Below are positions 1-12,810 of a DNA stretch of 64,000 nucleotides, one piece after another. Source of the stretch: Takashimella koratensis. Its lineage: Eukaryota; Basidiomycota; Tremellomycetes; Trichosporonales; Tetragoniomycetaceae. Location: assembly GCA_003116875.1 (NCBI GenBank), contig BCKT01000003.1, positions 1,906,784-1,970,783 of the forward strand, read 5' to 3'. Below the pieces are notes generated by a model, which ran no database searches, was not told the origin of the DNA, and saw only the letters and a program-made list of their open reading frames with translations. A program made the position numbers and the translations under genes. Every line of letters begins with the position of its first letter. Position 1 is the first letter of the stretch.

Positions 1-490
1 CACCCTGAAGTCAGCACAGTCTTGTCACAAACTCACCTTCTCAATGATTCCTCCTCCACCCAAGCTTCCCATCGCTCTCGCAGACCGAAAGACGTCTTGG
101 TCAACCGCCTCGCTTCATATAGATTGGATCGCCGTGCAAGCTGGTGTCAACAGGAGTCGGAAGGTGACTCACAGTGAGCGCGTAGCTGAGGATTGCTTGA
201 GCTTGATCTTGCTCTGCCCGGTCCATGGACGAAGCCACGTAACTTGCCATCCACAGTGACCGGAGAACCAGCAGCTGGTCCGATGGTGTTTCGATTTTGT
301 GCTTTTGTCAGACGGATCATACCCCTTTGCTTACCTGAAAAGCTCCAACTGTGAGCAATGGAAGCATTTGCTTGGCCTTTTGCCTGTCTTCGGCTGTTGA
401 TGTGCTCCCTGCCGCTGCAATCATCCCCAACAACAGCAGCGGGTCGCAAGAAGTCGCATCGAGCGATGACCGGTGGATGAGGGGAAACGA
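1..490 (-). CDS. Partial fungal transcription factor, middle homology region; 3' end beyond the left edge
   Basis: The complement strand encodes a chain of short exons that reads like the middle homology region (fungal_trans) of fungal regulators. It has an FPLIHRSSL segment, a PLLLLGMIAAAGS helix, a DQLLVLRSLWMASYV helix, and a WEAWVEEESLRR segment resembling the W-x-x-W-[IV]-x-x-E-x-x-R-R hallmark near base 50. Two short introns fit (GTAAGC near base 335, GTGAGT near base 175). The C-terminus lies off the window. No zinc cluster or C2H2 finger can be found upstream before the divergent oxidase gene that starts at 752. The open frame reaches about 748, but the part above 490 has no recognisable domain. 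The copy may therefore lack its DNA-binding end or be a remnant. The family call rests on motifs only. Confidence 0.5.
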
Positions 491-751
491 CGGTGCAGGC
501 CCACCGCTGATCCCGAGGCATCGCTGGTTGTGCGTTAGAGAAGGGCAAGAGTGGGGCCAGTGCAGATCTTGAACCCGCCGAGGCCCTGATAAGCCTCCAC
601 CCTGGACCCGCCGAACCCACTTTTCGTCAATCCGACTCCCAACTCCGGCGTATCGGACCTGACGCTTTCCCGGAGTGCCAAGATTAAGAAAAGTTCGAGT
701 ATTGATGCATGACAGCGCCGAGTTTGCCCGATTTTTGTTCAACAACACACC

Positions 752-2045
752 ATGTCTGCTTCTAATTTGGGTCCTACACCGTCCAAGGTCGTCGTCGTCG
801 GTGCTGGAGGTGAGCTGGACGACCTGTTCTTGTGCTGATCTCAGTCATCGGCTTGACCACCGCGCTGTCTCTCGCCCGCAGGGGTTACGAGGTTGCCGTT
901 TACGGTCGGGACTTGCCAATCGACTCTGAGGATTTTGTTTCGCAGGACTGGGCGTCGCCCTGGGCGGTGAGTATCTGGCACACAAACGTGCTGACAGCCA
1001 GGGAGCTAACTGGTGCCCTTTCGGGTCGGAGCCTCGCGTCTGCAAGTGGGAGACTGAGGGATTGTGAGGTATCCTTGGCGGCCAACGCTGACGTTTCAGG
1101 GCCCGGCTGCTAGAGCTTATCCCAACGGGTCTGGCGATGCATCTCCCCATCACCCGCTTCGCCGCTACCGAGGCGGGCTTGCACAAGCACTGGTATGAGA
1201 ACGTTGCGAAGAACGTGAGTTACCGCGTAATGTCTCAGCTGACGTCCAGTACCGCCGGTTGTCACCCGAGGAGTGCCCTGAGGGCTCTGTCGGAGTCGCT
1301 TTCGACTCGGTATCTGTCAACGCACCGGCCTACTGTCAATGGCTGTACTCCCAGGCCAAATCGCTTGGCGTCACGTTCACTCGCACGGCGGTGACCTCCC
1401 TTGCGTCGCTTTACACCGACAATGTGGCTGTCATCGTCAACGCTACTGGCATGGGTAAGTTCACTCTCTGTTGGTCGCTGACAGCAGGCGCTTTGACACT
1501 TTCGGATGTCAAAGACGAACTCGTCGAGCCCATTCGCGGCCAGGTCGTCCTAGTTCGAGCTCCCGGTGTCAAATCCTGTGTGATGGACGCTTCCAAGTCG
1601 GGCGAGGACCCAACTAGGTCTACTTACATCATCCCGCGACCCAACTCTGGGGGCCAGGTCATCTGCGGCGGCTGCTACGAGGTAAGTCTCGACCCGCAGG
1701 CCCAACTCACCCCAGGTCGGCTCGTTTGACCGTGCCGTCGACCCCGAGCTCAGCCAGAGCATTCTCAAGAAGTGTCTCGCCCACTTCCCTCAACTCGCGA
1801 CTAAGGGCGAAGGCGTCGCTGGTATCGAGATCATCCGCCAGTGTGTGGGTTTCCGCCCGTCCCGCAAGACCGGCCCACGGCTCGAGAAAGAAGTCATCAC
1901 GAGCGAGGGCAAGACATTCGCTGTCGTCCATGCCTACGGAATCGGGCCAGCAGGGTACCAGGCGAGCTGGGGTATGGCTAAGGAGGTGTGCGAGCTCATT
2001 GCAGACGTCGACATGTCGGACAAGCTCGAGAAGCTCGCCTTGTAG
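752..2045 (+). CDS. D-amino-acid oxidase
   Basis: FAD enzyme that oxidatively deaminates D-amino acids to 2-oxo acids, ammonia and hydrogen peroxide, usually in peroxisomes. The first exon gives KVVVVGAG and, after a 35-nt intron (810-844), [10 protein letters not shown], the Rossmann dinucleotide-binding fold. A second 35-nt intron (967-1001) joins WASPWA to GANWCPF, a DAAO hallmark. Near the C-terminus [10 protein letters not shown] and [15 protein letters not shown] match the family signature that holds the substrate carboxylate and flavin. The start is the ATG after a CAACACACC leader. The last residues are KLEKLAL, not a canonical SKL peroxisomal signal, so targeting is uncertain. Several further short introns occur. 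It is divergent from the regulator fragment at the left edge. Confidence 0.93.
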
Positions 2046-2667
2046 TTGTTTACATGTATTGGGTCTTTGGAACTCAGATTTGACAGTGACGGACAGTCAG
2101 TGCCGCTTCTCCGACTCGACTGGAACGTAAAATTAGCCCTGAGGTTGGACCCTGAAACCAAACAACGACGCGGTGAACTCCATCTTTCCAGTTGCTTCAT
2201 TCCTCGGTCCCGCTATTGTTTCGACCATTCTCAATGCAACGTGTACTGCCAAACGCGCACTGACTGGCACTGACTGAGAGTTCTGCACGAGTACATACTG
2301 ACTACTTGTGAGCGAGACGATGGCCGAGCTCGCTGCACTCAGAATTTCCATCGGAAAGGCACTCTCGACAAACCTCGGTCCCCGAGGTCAGCCAACAACC
2401 TGATCTCTACCTCCAACCTCGACCTACACTGACTACATATACTAACCTGCTATCTACAGACTGCTGAATGTCAACCACTGGGTTTGCACAGAGCTCTGAC
2501 CGAGGCCATGTCGGAGTAGACGCTGTCCGTGCTGTTCTCCAGCGGAAAGCTGAAGGTTAGCTTCGCCGTGCCCGAGGTGGTGCGGCCGCCGTCAAAGGTA
2601 TAAATACGTCCATCTAAGACGATTAAGAGTCGATATCGTTTATCTCTCAACCTCTTCACGGAACAAA
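2046..2667. other. Intergenic region between the D-amino-acid oxidase and NmrA-like genes
   Basis: About 620 bases with no convincing coding exons on either strand. The right end holds a TATA-like element and an AC-rich leader feeding the next gene. Confidence 0.6.
2599..2606 (+). promoter_or_regulatory. TATA box of the NmrA-like gene
   Basis: TATAAATA lies about 62 bp upstream of the ATG at 2668, a usual spacing when the transcription start falls in between. Confidence 0.5.
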
Positions 2668-3685
2668 ATGCACACCGTCGCGCTCTACAATCACAACGGC
2701 AACCTCGGTAGCCAGATCCTTCGAGCTCTCGCTCCTCACCACGAGAATGGGACGATCAAGCTTGTGGTCCTTCACCGCCCTGGTTCCAAACTCGACTCAA
2801 TCCCAAAGTCCGTCGAGACTCGCGTCATTGAAGTCGACTCACCCAAGGGCCACGAAGAGGCGAACAAAAAGGCGGTCCGGGGGTTGAACATTGTCATGTG
2901 AGTGTTGAAAAAGGCGAGGCTGAGTCCAGCTCGGCGGCGTCAATTATCGGCAACAATGGCCAGATACCTCTCATCAAGGCGCTGATCGGCTCCCCGGATA
3001 TCTGGGCGTACGTTCCATCGCACTACGGGCCGCGCTACACTGCCACCGAGACAATCGAGAACCCTGCCATGGCCTTCCTTTTCGAAAGAGAGAAGCTCAA
3101 TATCATGGCTCGTGAGAACGGTGTGCCCGTCGGCGACATCAAGGCGGGGCTTTGGCTCGACCTCGTTCTCGCCAAGAGCTACATGATGATGGAGCTTGGG
3201 TAGGTCGCAAAAAACAACAGATCTGAAAGTAGAAACCGCTCCATCGACCTGGCGAAGAACACCATGAAGGCCATGGACGGTTACGAGACGAGTCCCATGC
3301 CGTTGTCGTAAGTGAACTACTAGTCGTTACTGACTCTAGGACTATTGCATACATCGCGGAAGGCATTGCCCAGCTCGTCGTCAAGCGCCCGCACGAACTC
3401 GACAACAAGGCCTTCGATCTGATCGAGTTCGAGCCGACTGGCGCTGAGGTGGCCAAACTGCTGACCAAAGTCTGCGGCTCGGAGCCGACCATCCAGAGGT
3501 ATTCACCCGAGGATTTCAAGGCCGACCTCGAAGCCGACTTTGTCAAAAAGGTCTTTGCTATCGTCTCCAACAAGTGGGCCACGAACACGTGGTACTGGGT
3601 CGGGGAGAGGCCCCTGGTCGAGGGTTGGAAAGGGAAGAGTCTTGAACAGTTCATGGTCGATGCGAAAGCCGCCCTTGACAACTGA
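2668..3685 (+). CDS. NmrA-like / isoflavone-reductase-like NAD(P)-binding protein
   Basis: The N-terminus (VALYNHNGNLGSQILRAL) is an NmrA-type Rossmann fold with the loose GxxGxxG dinucleotide motif. Later segments resemble the extended NmrA subgroup: SIIGNNGQIPLIKAL, WAYVPSHYGPRY, an EREKLNIMARENG helix and TIAYIAEGIAQLV. At least three short introns are needed, for example from GTGAGT at about 2898 and GTAGGT at about 3200. Family members are either redox-sensing regulators that bind NAD(P) or small-molecule reductases. The sequence does not show a catalytic Lys or Tyr clearly enough to choose. There is no signal peptide, so the protein is probably cytosolic. Confidence 0.8.
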
Positions 3686-4080
3686 ACGCAGTTTTCATGC
3701 CCGAGGTACAACTTTTTGAATGTAGAAGAAATGCAGAAAGCGTGTTGAGATTTGAAGGGTTTTGTAGGGCGCGCCTCGGCCACCGGGTTGGAAACCAACG
3801 ACGAGGCCGAGGCGTTGGATTCTGATGTACGGTCACGTGAAGCATGCAAAAGATGCATAGTGACGTCTGAGCTTTCCCTTTTCCCATCCTCATGAGGGAT
3901 AGCACGCTTCCTTAGGCTATCATGGTCGTGGTTGTGCGAACGCAGTCACTCGCGAGCAGATGTGGATGTAGCCACCGGGATTCTCGTCTTTTACCGGTCC
4001 GACGCCCGCCGGGCCGCTGTCGCCATGACAGATATAGTCCGAGCTGCCGCCATGATCTCTGTCACGCCCTCCAACCCGCC
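3686..4080. other. Intergenic region upstream of the Gfo/Idh/MocA gene
   Basis: About 395 bases. An open frame runs into the next gene from 3922, but its composition and lack of similarity suggest an untranslated leader. Nothing else is recognised. Confidence 0.5.
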
Positions 4081-5379
4081 ATGACTTCCCAGGCCAGCCC
4101 CAAGATCCTTCGAGCTTCCATCCTGGGCACAGGCTCGTCTCTACGCGCTTTCCACCACCCAAGTGTCGCTGCACTCCCAGCCAAGTTCAAGCTTCACTCG
4201 GTTCTGGAGCGAACCAACCGGGGCGTCGCAGCGTCTATTTGCGGACCCGAAACCAAGGTTGTTTCGACCCTTGCTGAGGTCGTAAATGACCCTGAGGTGG
4301 ACCTGGTATGTGCAGGAGGAGAGTAGAGCTGAGTCCAGGTGATTGTCGCGACGCCAGACAACACACACTTTGACTACATCAAGGCTGCATTGAATGCGGG
4401 GAAACACGGTGGGTCCGATCAACGATACCTGGCTGACCGCAGTTCTCACCGAGAAACCCCTGACGATTGAGGTTGGGGAGGCAGAGAAGCTAAACGCCTT
4501 GGCAAAAGAGAAAAACCTCATCCTTACAGTGTATCAGAACCGCCGATGGGACTCTGACTACTTGACGGTCAAGAAGCTCATCGAGTCGAGCAAGGTACGT
4601 CCAGTGTCGAGCTAGGCTGATAGCAGCTCGGCGAGCTCAACGAGTTTACATCCTGTTTCGATCGCTACCGTCCAGTCGGACCGCTGACCGCGGAGCCCGG
4701 ACAGAAATCTTGGAAGGAGGATGGAGCCCAAAACAATGGCATCATCTACCAACTGGGAACCCACACTATCGACCAGGCATATCTCTTGTTTGGTATACCC
4801 CAAAGCGTCTACTGTCGATCGTGGGACAGCCGGGGCAACGGCGTCCAAGAATGCGTAAGCCCTATACAAGGCTAGAGCTCACGCCCAGATTGATCTACAG
4901 ATGTACTATCCACCACAAAGAGGGTCGCCTTCGCCCTTGACCTGCCATATTCTCAGCAACAACTTGTCATGCCTTGAGCCCCAGCTCCGCTTCGTGCTCA
5001 AGGGTTCGGCCGGATGCTATACCAAGTACGGGCACGACTACCAGACCAAGCACACGGCGAACGGTATTGGCTATTATGATGCTGAGTATGGTCTCGAGCC
5101 AGAAAGTGACTGGGGAGTGTTGGTGGAAGGCAAGTGGACAGGCGAGATGGAGGGCAAAGTTGGGTCAGAGACTCGGTGAGTGCACCCTGGGGCAAAACTG
5201 ACCTCAGCGTACCCGCGGAGAAAGGCAACTATGTGTGGATTTACGAGAATCTGTACGAAGTGATACTATCGGGCAGGCGAGACGAGCTCATGATCTCGCC
5301 CGAGTCGGTCATCGAGGTGCTCAAGATCATCCAGGCGGCGCGACAGAGCTCGAAGGAGAGGCGGGTGGTTGTTTTGTAA
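4081..5379 (+). CDS. Gfo/Idh/MocA-family NAD(P)-dependent oxidoreductase
   Basis: The start MTSQASPKILRASILGTGSS is a Rossmann fold with a GxGxx motif. It is followed by VIVATPDNTHFDYIKAAL and, across an intron, GKHVLTEKP, the EKP motif carrying the conserved lysine of this family. The C-terminal alpha/beta domain includes GIIYQLGTHTIDQAYLLFG, whose GTHTID supplies the usual catalytic histidine region. About five short introns interrupt the gene. Members oxidise or reduce sugars, inositols or related polyols; the substrate cannot be told here. An ATG further upstream is in frame, but the sequence before 4081 looks like leader. Cytosolic by lack of targeting signals. Confidence 0.85.
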
Positions 5380-5748
5380 CGGTGTTGTATAAAGTAACTA
5401 TGCAGGAACTGTCTGTAGCAAAGCATCTATCGTCCCGCGTCGCCGCTGCACTCTTGCCCCGCCCGCTCCTCCCGCCCCCATTGATTTGTTGACTGTGACT
5501 CTTGTGACTCGAGAGAAACCTAGAACTGAAAAATAAAAAATTACCAGATTCATATCCAAGCTAAACGGGGGTCCTTTGGATAGTTTACTTCATCTTCATC
5601 TCTCTCCACTCCATCCTCCATCGCAATCAACCTCGCCCCTCGTGGACACCCACCGCGCGCGTCGGACACTCGCTACCTGTATCCATATCCAATAGACCAC
5701 CGCCCAGACCCCACCGCCGTCGACGCATTCGACTAGACACTACACGTC
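5380..5748. other. Intergenic region upstream of the PQ-loop transporter
   Basis: About 370 bases containing an AT-rich patch near 5530 and CT-rich leader sequence up to the next ATG. No gene is seen. Confidence 0.55.
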
Positions 5749-6812
5749 ATGTTCTACCCCCCGCTCACCCCGCATGTCCTCTCGTCCATCGTACGTCTCC
5801 CCGGCCCCCCGAGATGTCACTCTTGCATAGCTAACTCCCTCCCCTTATAGTTTGGCTACATGAGCTGTAGCCTTTGGGTCGTCGTGTACAGTCCTCAAAG
5901 TGAATCCTTGATTTTCTGACTCGCGGTGTCTTTTTTCTAACAGTGTCATTTGTCCAGTATGGGAAAACTTTGTGCTTAAATCCGGTGAGGGACTCTCGGT
6001 CCCCTTCATCGTGCTCTGGCTCTTGGGAGATATCACCAACCTCATCGGAGGTCTCATGGCTGGTGTCCTCCCTACCATGGTTATCCTGGCTGGCTACGTG
6101 AGTACATACCCTGGTCCTTCGCTGATATCTAGTACACCCTCTGCGATGTCATCCTCCTCGTCCAGGTCTACTGGTACCGATACCGTCGCGCGCGTCTCGA
6201 GGCCGAGGTCGAGGCTGAGCCTTTGCTCTCTCCTCCCTCCCCACTCCCTGCTCAGCCCAAGCCCCTCATTCCCAACTCCCTCCTCTACCCAATGCTCCTC
6301 CTCTTCGTCGTCGCTACCGGCATCATCGCTTGGATCGCGACTCCCGACGACCAGGCCCACATCCCCGAGAACCCGGGCGGCAGCGAGGATGGTGTCGAGC
6401 TTGAGTGGAAGAGCCAGCTCTTGGGGTACACCTCGGCGGTGCTCTACATTGGCAGTCGTATTCCCCAGATCGCGCACAACTAGTGAGTTGAAACTTGTTC
6501 TCAGCTAACCGTGTAGCAAAACCCGGTGCGCTGGTCTCTCCCTCGCCATGTTCTTCTTCTCCATCTCTGGCAGTGAGTACTAGCTCCGCGCCCAGCTCAC
6601 ACCCAGATGTCACCTACGTTGCATCCATTCTTTTCACCTCCCTCTCTCGCCACTACCTCCTCGTCAACGCGTCATGGCTCGCGGGATCCGGCCTTACGGT
6701 CTTCCTCGACCTCTTCGTCCTTGCGCAGTTCGCCATGTTCTCGTACCAGGACAGGTACGGCCAGAAGCTGCTCGCAGACGATGATCGAATCGGAGCCGAC
6801 GAAGACGCTTGA
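5749..6812 (+). CDS. PQ-loop (SWEET/Ypq-type) vacuolar membrane transporter
   Basis: Predicted seven-helix lysosome/vacuole transporter of the YPQ/PQLC2 type, which exports cationic amino acids from the vacuole. Two PQ-loop repeats are visible. The first has a VVYSPQ turn followed by KSGEGLSVPFIVLWLLGDI (about residues 25-65). The second has GYTSAVLYIGSRIPQI followed by KTRCAGLSLAMFFFSISG. A long hydrophilic linker rich in Pro and Ser separates the repeats, as in fungal homologues. The C-terminus ends in an acidic tail after the last helix (AQFAMFSYQDRYG). About five short introns are present. The start is the first ATG after the leader, at the beginning of helix 1. Confidence 0.88.
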
Positions 6813-6899
6813 TCATGAGGCATTACGTGCATCTCAAGCAACAACATGTACACCTCATATGCTAGCCGGATGTACACCACTATCATTGATTATCACAAC

Positions 6900-8916
6900 T
6901 CAAGCATTTTGAACGGCAGTGGACGGCTGCAGGTCGGTACCGTTGAGCTGGTAGAGCTCAGCTGCCTCCCTCTCAAGGTCTACACGTCAGCTCTGCTCAC
7001 ATGAGAACACTTACACTTTGCGCACTCAATCTTGGCTTGGTCAACGTTGACAAACCAAAGCAGAACCATGCCGAGAAGCCCGGAGAAGACCAGGAACCAA
7101 AACGCCGCCGAAGTGTTCCCACCGGCATCGTCGATGATGGCAGAGGAAATAAAGGGACCAATGAATGCGGAAGTTTTCTGATATGAGCAGCGTCGTCAAT
7201 CAATACTCACCCCGACGATGTTGAACAACGCAAAGAACATGAACGTTTTGGGCGCCGGGACGACTTCGGAGATCATGGTAATGGAGTATGCGTACCAGCC
7301 CGCTACACCGAAACCGATCCACACGTTGTACGCCCAGAATTCCCACACTATCGTCAGTTGACTACTGAGGTCGGCACGTACCATTGTGGAACCCTAACTT
7401 GTCCGTCCAGTTACCGATCAGACCCCAAATGTTGCTATCGTTAGCTCGTTCTGGAGGATCACTCACTAGAAGATGATGGTAGATGCGCAGAACATGAGCA
7501 TGCTCTTCACTGAAATCTTCCACCGCGCTTGAATTTTGTGAATAACCAAGACTCCGATGCCCTCCCCAGCGAAGACAAGGATGTAAAGGGCGACAAGCGT
7601 AGTGGTGTCGAATGAGATAACCCTGAAGTCAGCCTTGCCTTGCATGGTACCCACTCATTCTGCAAAAGGGAGACGACAGTCCCGCTCGTGTTGAGGCAGT
7701 CGTTAATAAGGAAATAGGAAGCGAGGTACAGCATAGTGTTTCGAAGCTGCCAGGCGCATTTCGCAGCCTGCCACAATTGCCTGATGTCAGCGGTCATTCA
7801 CCCATGCTCTTACTTTGGGCCGATAGTGAGGTAGTTTGATCCTTTGGGGATCTGCTGCCCCGGACGGTACTGTTCGAAGTAGAACCAAGGCAAGCCCGTA
7901 ACAATCCAAGCAGCCGTAAAGTACCCGACCAACACGGAAAAGACTTTGGTGTTTTGCTCCGTCGTCTCGGTACCAATACCGTAGCAGATGCCCAAAGCGA
8001 TGAGGAGGACAATCGCGGTGCCAGAGCCCGAGAATGTGAGCGACAGGTTGGCAAGCTTGGACCTCTCCAACATGTCCAGGCTAACGTGATCTTCGGAACT
8101 GGATGTCAGCTTTGTATCGTTTCCCACTCACGATTTTTCACCCGCCAGGACTTGTTGCTCGGACTCCATCATGACCGGCGAGTCTCTGACAACCCCAGGG
8201 AAAGCCGCTTGGTAGAAGGTCCAGCAGATGTTGTACGCTAGAGTCAGTGGTGAACCGAGTTTTTACTTACAGAAATACCCCACAACGTAGATCGCCGTCC
8301 CAGCTTGCCATTTGTCTGGAGATTCCAAGCCCAGCCAGGCAAACCCTGTCCCCCAGCAGACCAAAGTAAAGACTGTCATCAGTCGAGCAGCTGGCTGTTG
8401 ACTCACAAATGAGAATGTACGGTCGCCAATTGCCGTAATCGGCGTAAGGACCAAGAGTCAAGAAGACAAAAGTCTGAATGGCAAAAGCGATTCCATTCAC
8501 GTCCAAGATCATGGCATCGACTGGCTGTTAGCATGTGCCTTGGCGCATAACGTACGGCTCTTGGTTCCCCCTCCCCAGGTAATGAATCCATCGGGGAACG
8601 CCAAGTAGAGGAGGTTTTGAAACTGGGACGGCGCAAAGTTGAACGGTCCAATACCGCTCGCTCCGACGTCTATCGTCAGCAAAGCAATTAACTCAGACTT
8701 ACAAAACAGGCAATAGGACCAGTATTCCCAGCGAGTAGTCTTTTTGCGATCGCCAGTGAGCGGAATGTAGTGAGACTGCTGGATCACCGCGGCGCCGACA
8801 TCTTGCTTGCCGTCCATCATGAGCTCTTGAACTTGGACCATTGGCTGGTCCTTGGCTTCCTCGGGAGGAATCGCTTTGTTGGATGTCTCGGACATGCTTG
8901 CGCGCTGTGTCGCCAT
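6900..8916 (-). CDS. Atg22-like major facilitator (vacuolar effluxer type)
   Basis: Multi-pass MFS protein. After an approximately 50-residue hydrophilic N-terminus come EYWSYCLF, ASGIGPFNFAPSQFQNLL and FVFLTLGPYADYGNWRPY, the opening pattern of the Atg22-like family (vacuole effluxer). Later helices include LSLTFSGSGTAIVLLIALG, FSVLVGYFTAAWIV, ALYILVFAGEGIGVLVIH and WFLVFSGLLGMVLLWFV. S. cerevisiae Atg22 exports amino acids from the vacuole after autophagy; whether this divergent homologue does the same is an inference. About ten short introns are needed. The last one (GTAAGT, ending TGACGTGTAG) joins a final exon encoding ...EREAAELYQLNG, with the stop at 6900-6902. The start is MATQRASM. 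Confidence 0.8.
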
Positions 8917-9241
8917 GATCGACGAAGCTCCCGTTGTTTATGAACACTGGGCGCGGATTCCTATCTCCCAAATTCCGGCATGTTGAAGTCGTCCTCGGTC
9001 GCCTTCCGAGCGAGGTAGGAGCAGAATGAGAGGAGCAAAGTGAGATGGTCATATCAAGAGATAACATGACTTGCTTGGCGGGTCTTTGAAAATTCCATCG
9101 GTCGGCCCGGCCGAGACTCGTAATTCAAGTCGATTCGGCTATGGATACAGCGTGGCAGATTGGGTCAAACTGTCTCCATGCTTGGCATGCAAGTTGCAAG
9201 AAGCGCGATAGATGTATGATACGTAATCATTGCATGCACTA
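8917..9241. other. Intergenic region between the Atg22-like and Zn2Cys6 genes
   Basis: About 325 bases holding the promoter of the Atg22-like gene and the 3' end of the regulator. No additional gene is recognised. Confidence 0.55.
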
Positions 9242-11261
9242 TCAATGAGCACTACCCTCTGTGATGTTGTCGACAAGCCAGACACTCTGCCAATCAGCGC
9301 CCGCTTCAAGCCTCAACTTACCGGGTCCGTGAGCAAGCTCGTGAACAGGGTCTGCATCCCTTCGTTTTCAAACTCGAATGGGAGACCCGGGTCAGGGTCG
9401 AGTGCGATATCTGGCTGCACCAACAGAGCCTGAGGAGAGAGATCCGAGAGCCTTTGAGATAGGTTGTTCACTCTATCATACAGCAGACGGAGCTGAGGAG
9501 GACAGTTACCGGCTTCAATCATGCTTGAAAGCAAGCTTGACAAACGGCTAACTGCCTTGGTCATTTCGCCAGAGTCGACAAGCTCGGGGGCATACGTCGC
9601 GATTGACATCAAGAACCCAACACCGAAGCCAAAGGCATGGCGCAATAGGAATTCCTAGGGTCAGCTTTAAAAGTGGTTTGACCTACCATGGAGCTGTTCA
9701 AAGTGATGTCGTACACTTTGAGGTCGAGAGAAAGCTGGACGGTAGCAACAGCCCAAAATGCAGCCGACTGCAACGCCTTACGTCTTCGCGCACCAACTGC
9801 CGAGCCGTGAACGCCATGCAGAGCGAAAGAATAGATGTAGCTGATGTCAGCGCAAGGTAGACCTCCCGTTACCCTTTGGCAAACGCAAACGGTGCTCTAA
9901 GACGTTGCCGATGCTCCAAGTACTGTGTAGAGAGCACACTGCCGTCGAACGGTTGAGAAGTGTCGTCGTCTTTGTTCAGCGCGACTCAAGACAGCTACTC
10001 ACGGACATGCCAGTTCACCGCCCACTGGTTCATCTCTCGCTCATACTTCTCGAACAAATCCGTCATTGTCTCCTCCAAGTCTTCTGAAGGGTCATTCTGT
10101 AGGTCAAAGCTGGTGTATTCGAGCGGCAGTGTATCACGAAATCTTAGAAGAATAGTAACCATTTGCGAGTAGGACACGATGAGAATATCGAATTCCTTGA
10201 CCAACGACGCGAGGAAGAGACCGGTAGAAGAAACGGGGTGCTGTACCAATGCAAACCATCGGAGAGCTTGGTTGATAGCCTCTCCAATCCCATGGGACAT
10301 GGCCGCAGTTCCGGCGTACAGCGACATGCTGTCGTCAGCGAAATCTATTTCGCCAACTCACTGTTGCTCAGCATTGCAGCATGAGAGCCAGAGGCGAAAC
10401 CGCGCGGTGATCTCTTCGGCCTGGTCGGTGGATCCCCCCGTAGCCAGCTTGGAAATGAATGCACCGAGTTGGCGTGAGGACTGGTCGACTCTGAGCTCAT
10501 GAGCCCAGCCGACGGCCATACGAACAATACGCAAGTCTCCATACCATGCGCCCCACATGAGTGCAGCTTGCACATCGCTCGTCGTCGCGGAGCCCGTATT
10601 GAATAGGCGTTGTCGCGTGAATCTGGCGCACTGGACATGTTGTTGACTCTCTGGACGCCCCGCTCGTAATCCAAGGGTGATTGCCACGTCTCGGAGAAGA
10701 GTAGGCTCCTCGGGTAAGGAAGCGATAGGCTGCAGGAGGGGATGTCGGCGTGAGAGGTACTTTGAGTAGACCTCGAACATCTCGTGCGCTTCTGCATCCG
10801 AAACCAGCTGAGCCTCAATCAAGCCCACTATAGAGTGTGAAGCGATGGAAGGGGATCCCAGCTCGCCGATGAATACATCTCGCTGGGAATCGGATAGGTA
10901 TGGCCGGGGCAACTCTAGCCTATCAAAGGACGGAGGGCTAGCGTCGCGCTGCTGGAGTTTACGCCGTTTGGTAGAGCGTGCATGTAATCCGGGCTGATGC
11001 TGCTGCAGATGACGCTCATAGTCCTGGCGCAAACGCTCAAGCTGAGCTTCGACGAGCGACAGCCGATCCTCATAGCGGTCATGGTTGTCGGCCGAGGGTC
11101 CGTCGGACGCGGAGGGAAACACGCAGTCGAGCCGAGAGCTCTGACAGCTGCTTGTCAGCGGTGCTGTAGCCACTTTCCTACCGGATGCATGGGTCCCCAC
11201 CCTTGCATCGAACTTTGGAGCGGCGACAAGGAAGGCAGGCCTGTAGCGATCTGGAGGTCAT
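9242..11261 (-). CDS. Zn2Cys6 fungal transcription factor
   Basis: The first exon begins MTSRSLQACLPCRRSKVRC. A short intron (GTAGGA to CTGACAAGCAG) splits the zinc binuclear cluster and the next exon continues CQSSRLDCVF. Together they give the C-x2-C-x6-C ... C-x2-C-x6-C pattern that binds two zinc ions and CGG half-sites. A predicted coiled coil follows (RLSLVEAQLERLRQDYERHL), with a basic patch RSTKRRKLQQR. The rest is a fungal-type middle homology region: a VYSKYLSRRHPLL helix, then EPTLLRDVAITLGLRAG. The last intron joins LLTDP to SVWLVDN, with the stop at 9242-9244. Target genes cannot be told; the neighbours are the Atg22-like transporter and a proline iminopeptidase transcribed divergently 148 bp away. 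Confidence 0.87.
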
Positions 11262-11409
11262 TGCGATAACGGTCAAGTTGACGAAAGAGTTCGCTCGGCC
11301 CGCCCGAGATCAAAGAACAGGGTCGGGAAAGTCGGGGTTACGATTTTCCGACCAGACAATAAAACTCTCCGTTGTAGGTGTGGTCCCCCGGATACCTCCC
11401 CATGACACT

Positions 11410-12758
<1,349 letters not shown>

Positions 12759-12810
12759 GGGAGAACAAACAAACAAACAATGAATATGCATACACATACT
12801 TGGCACAGGT

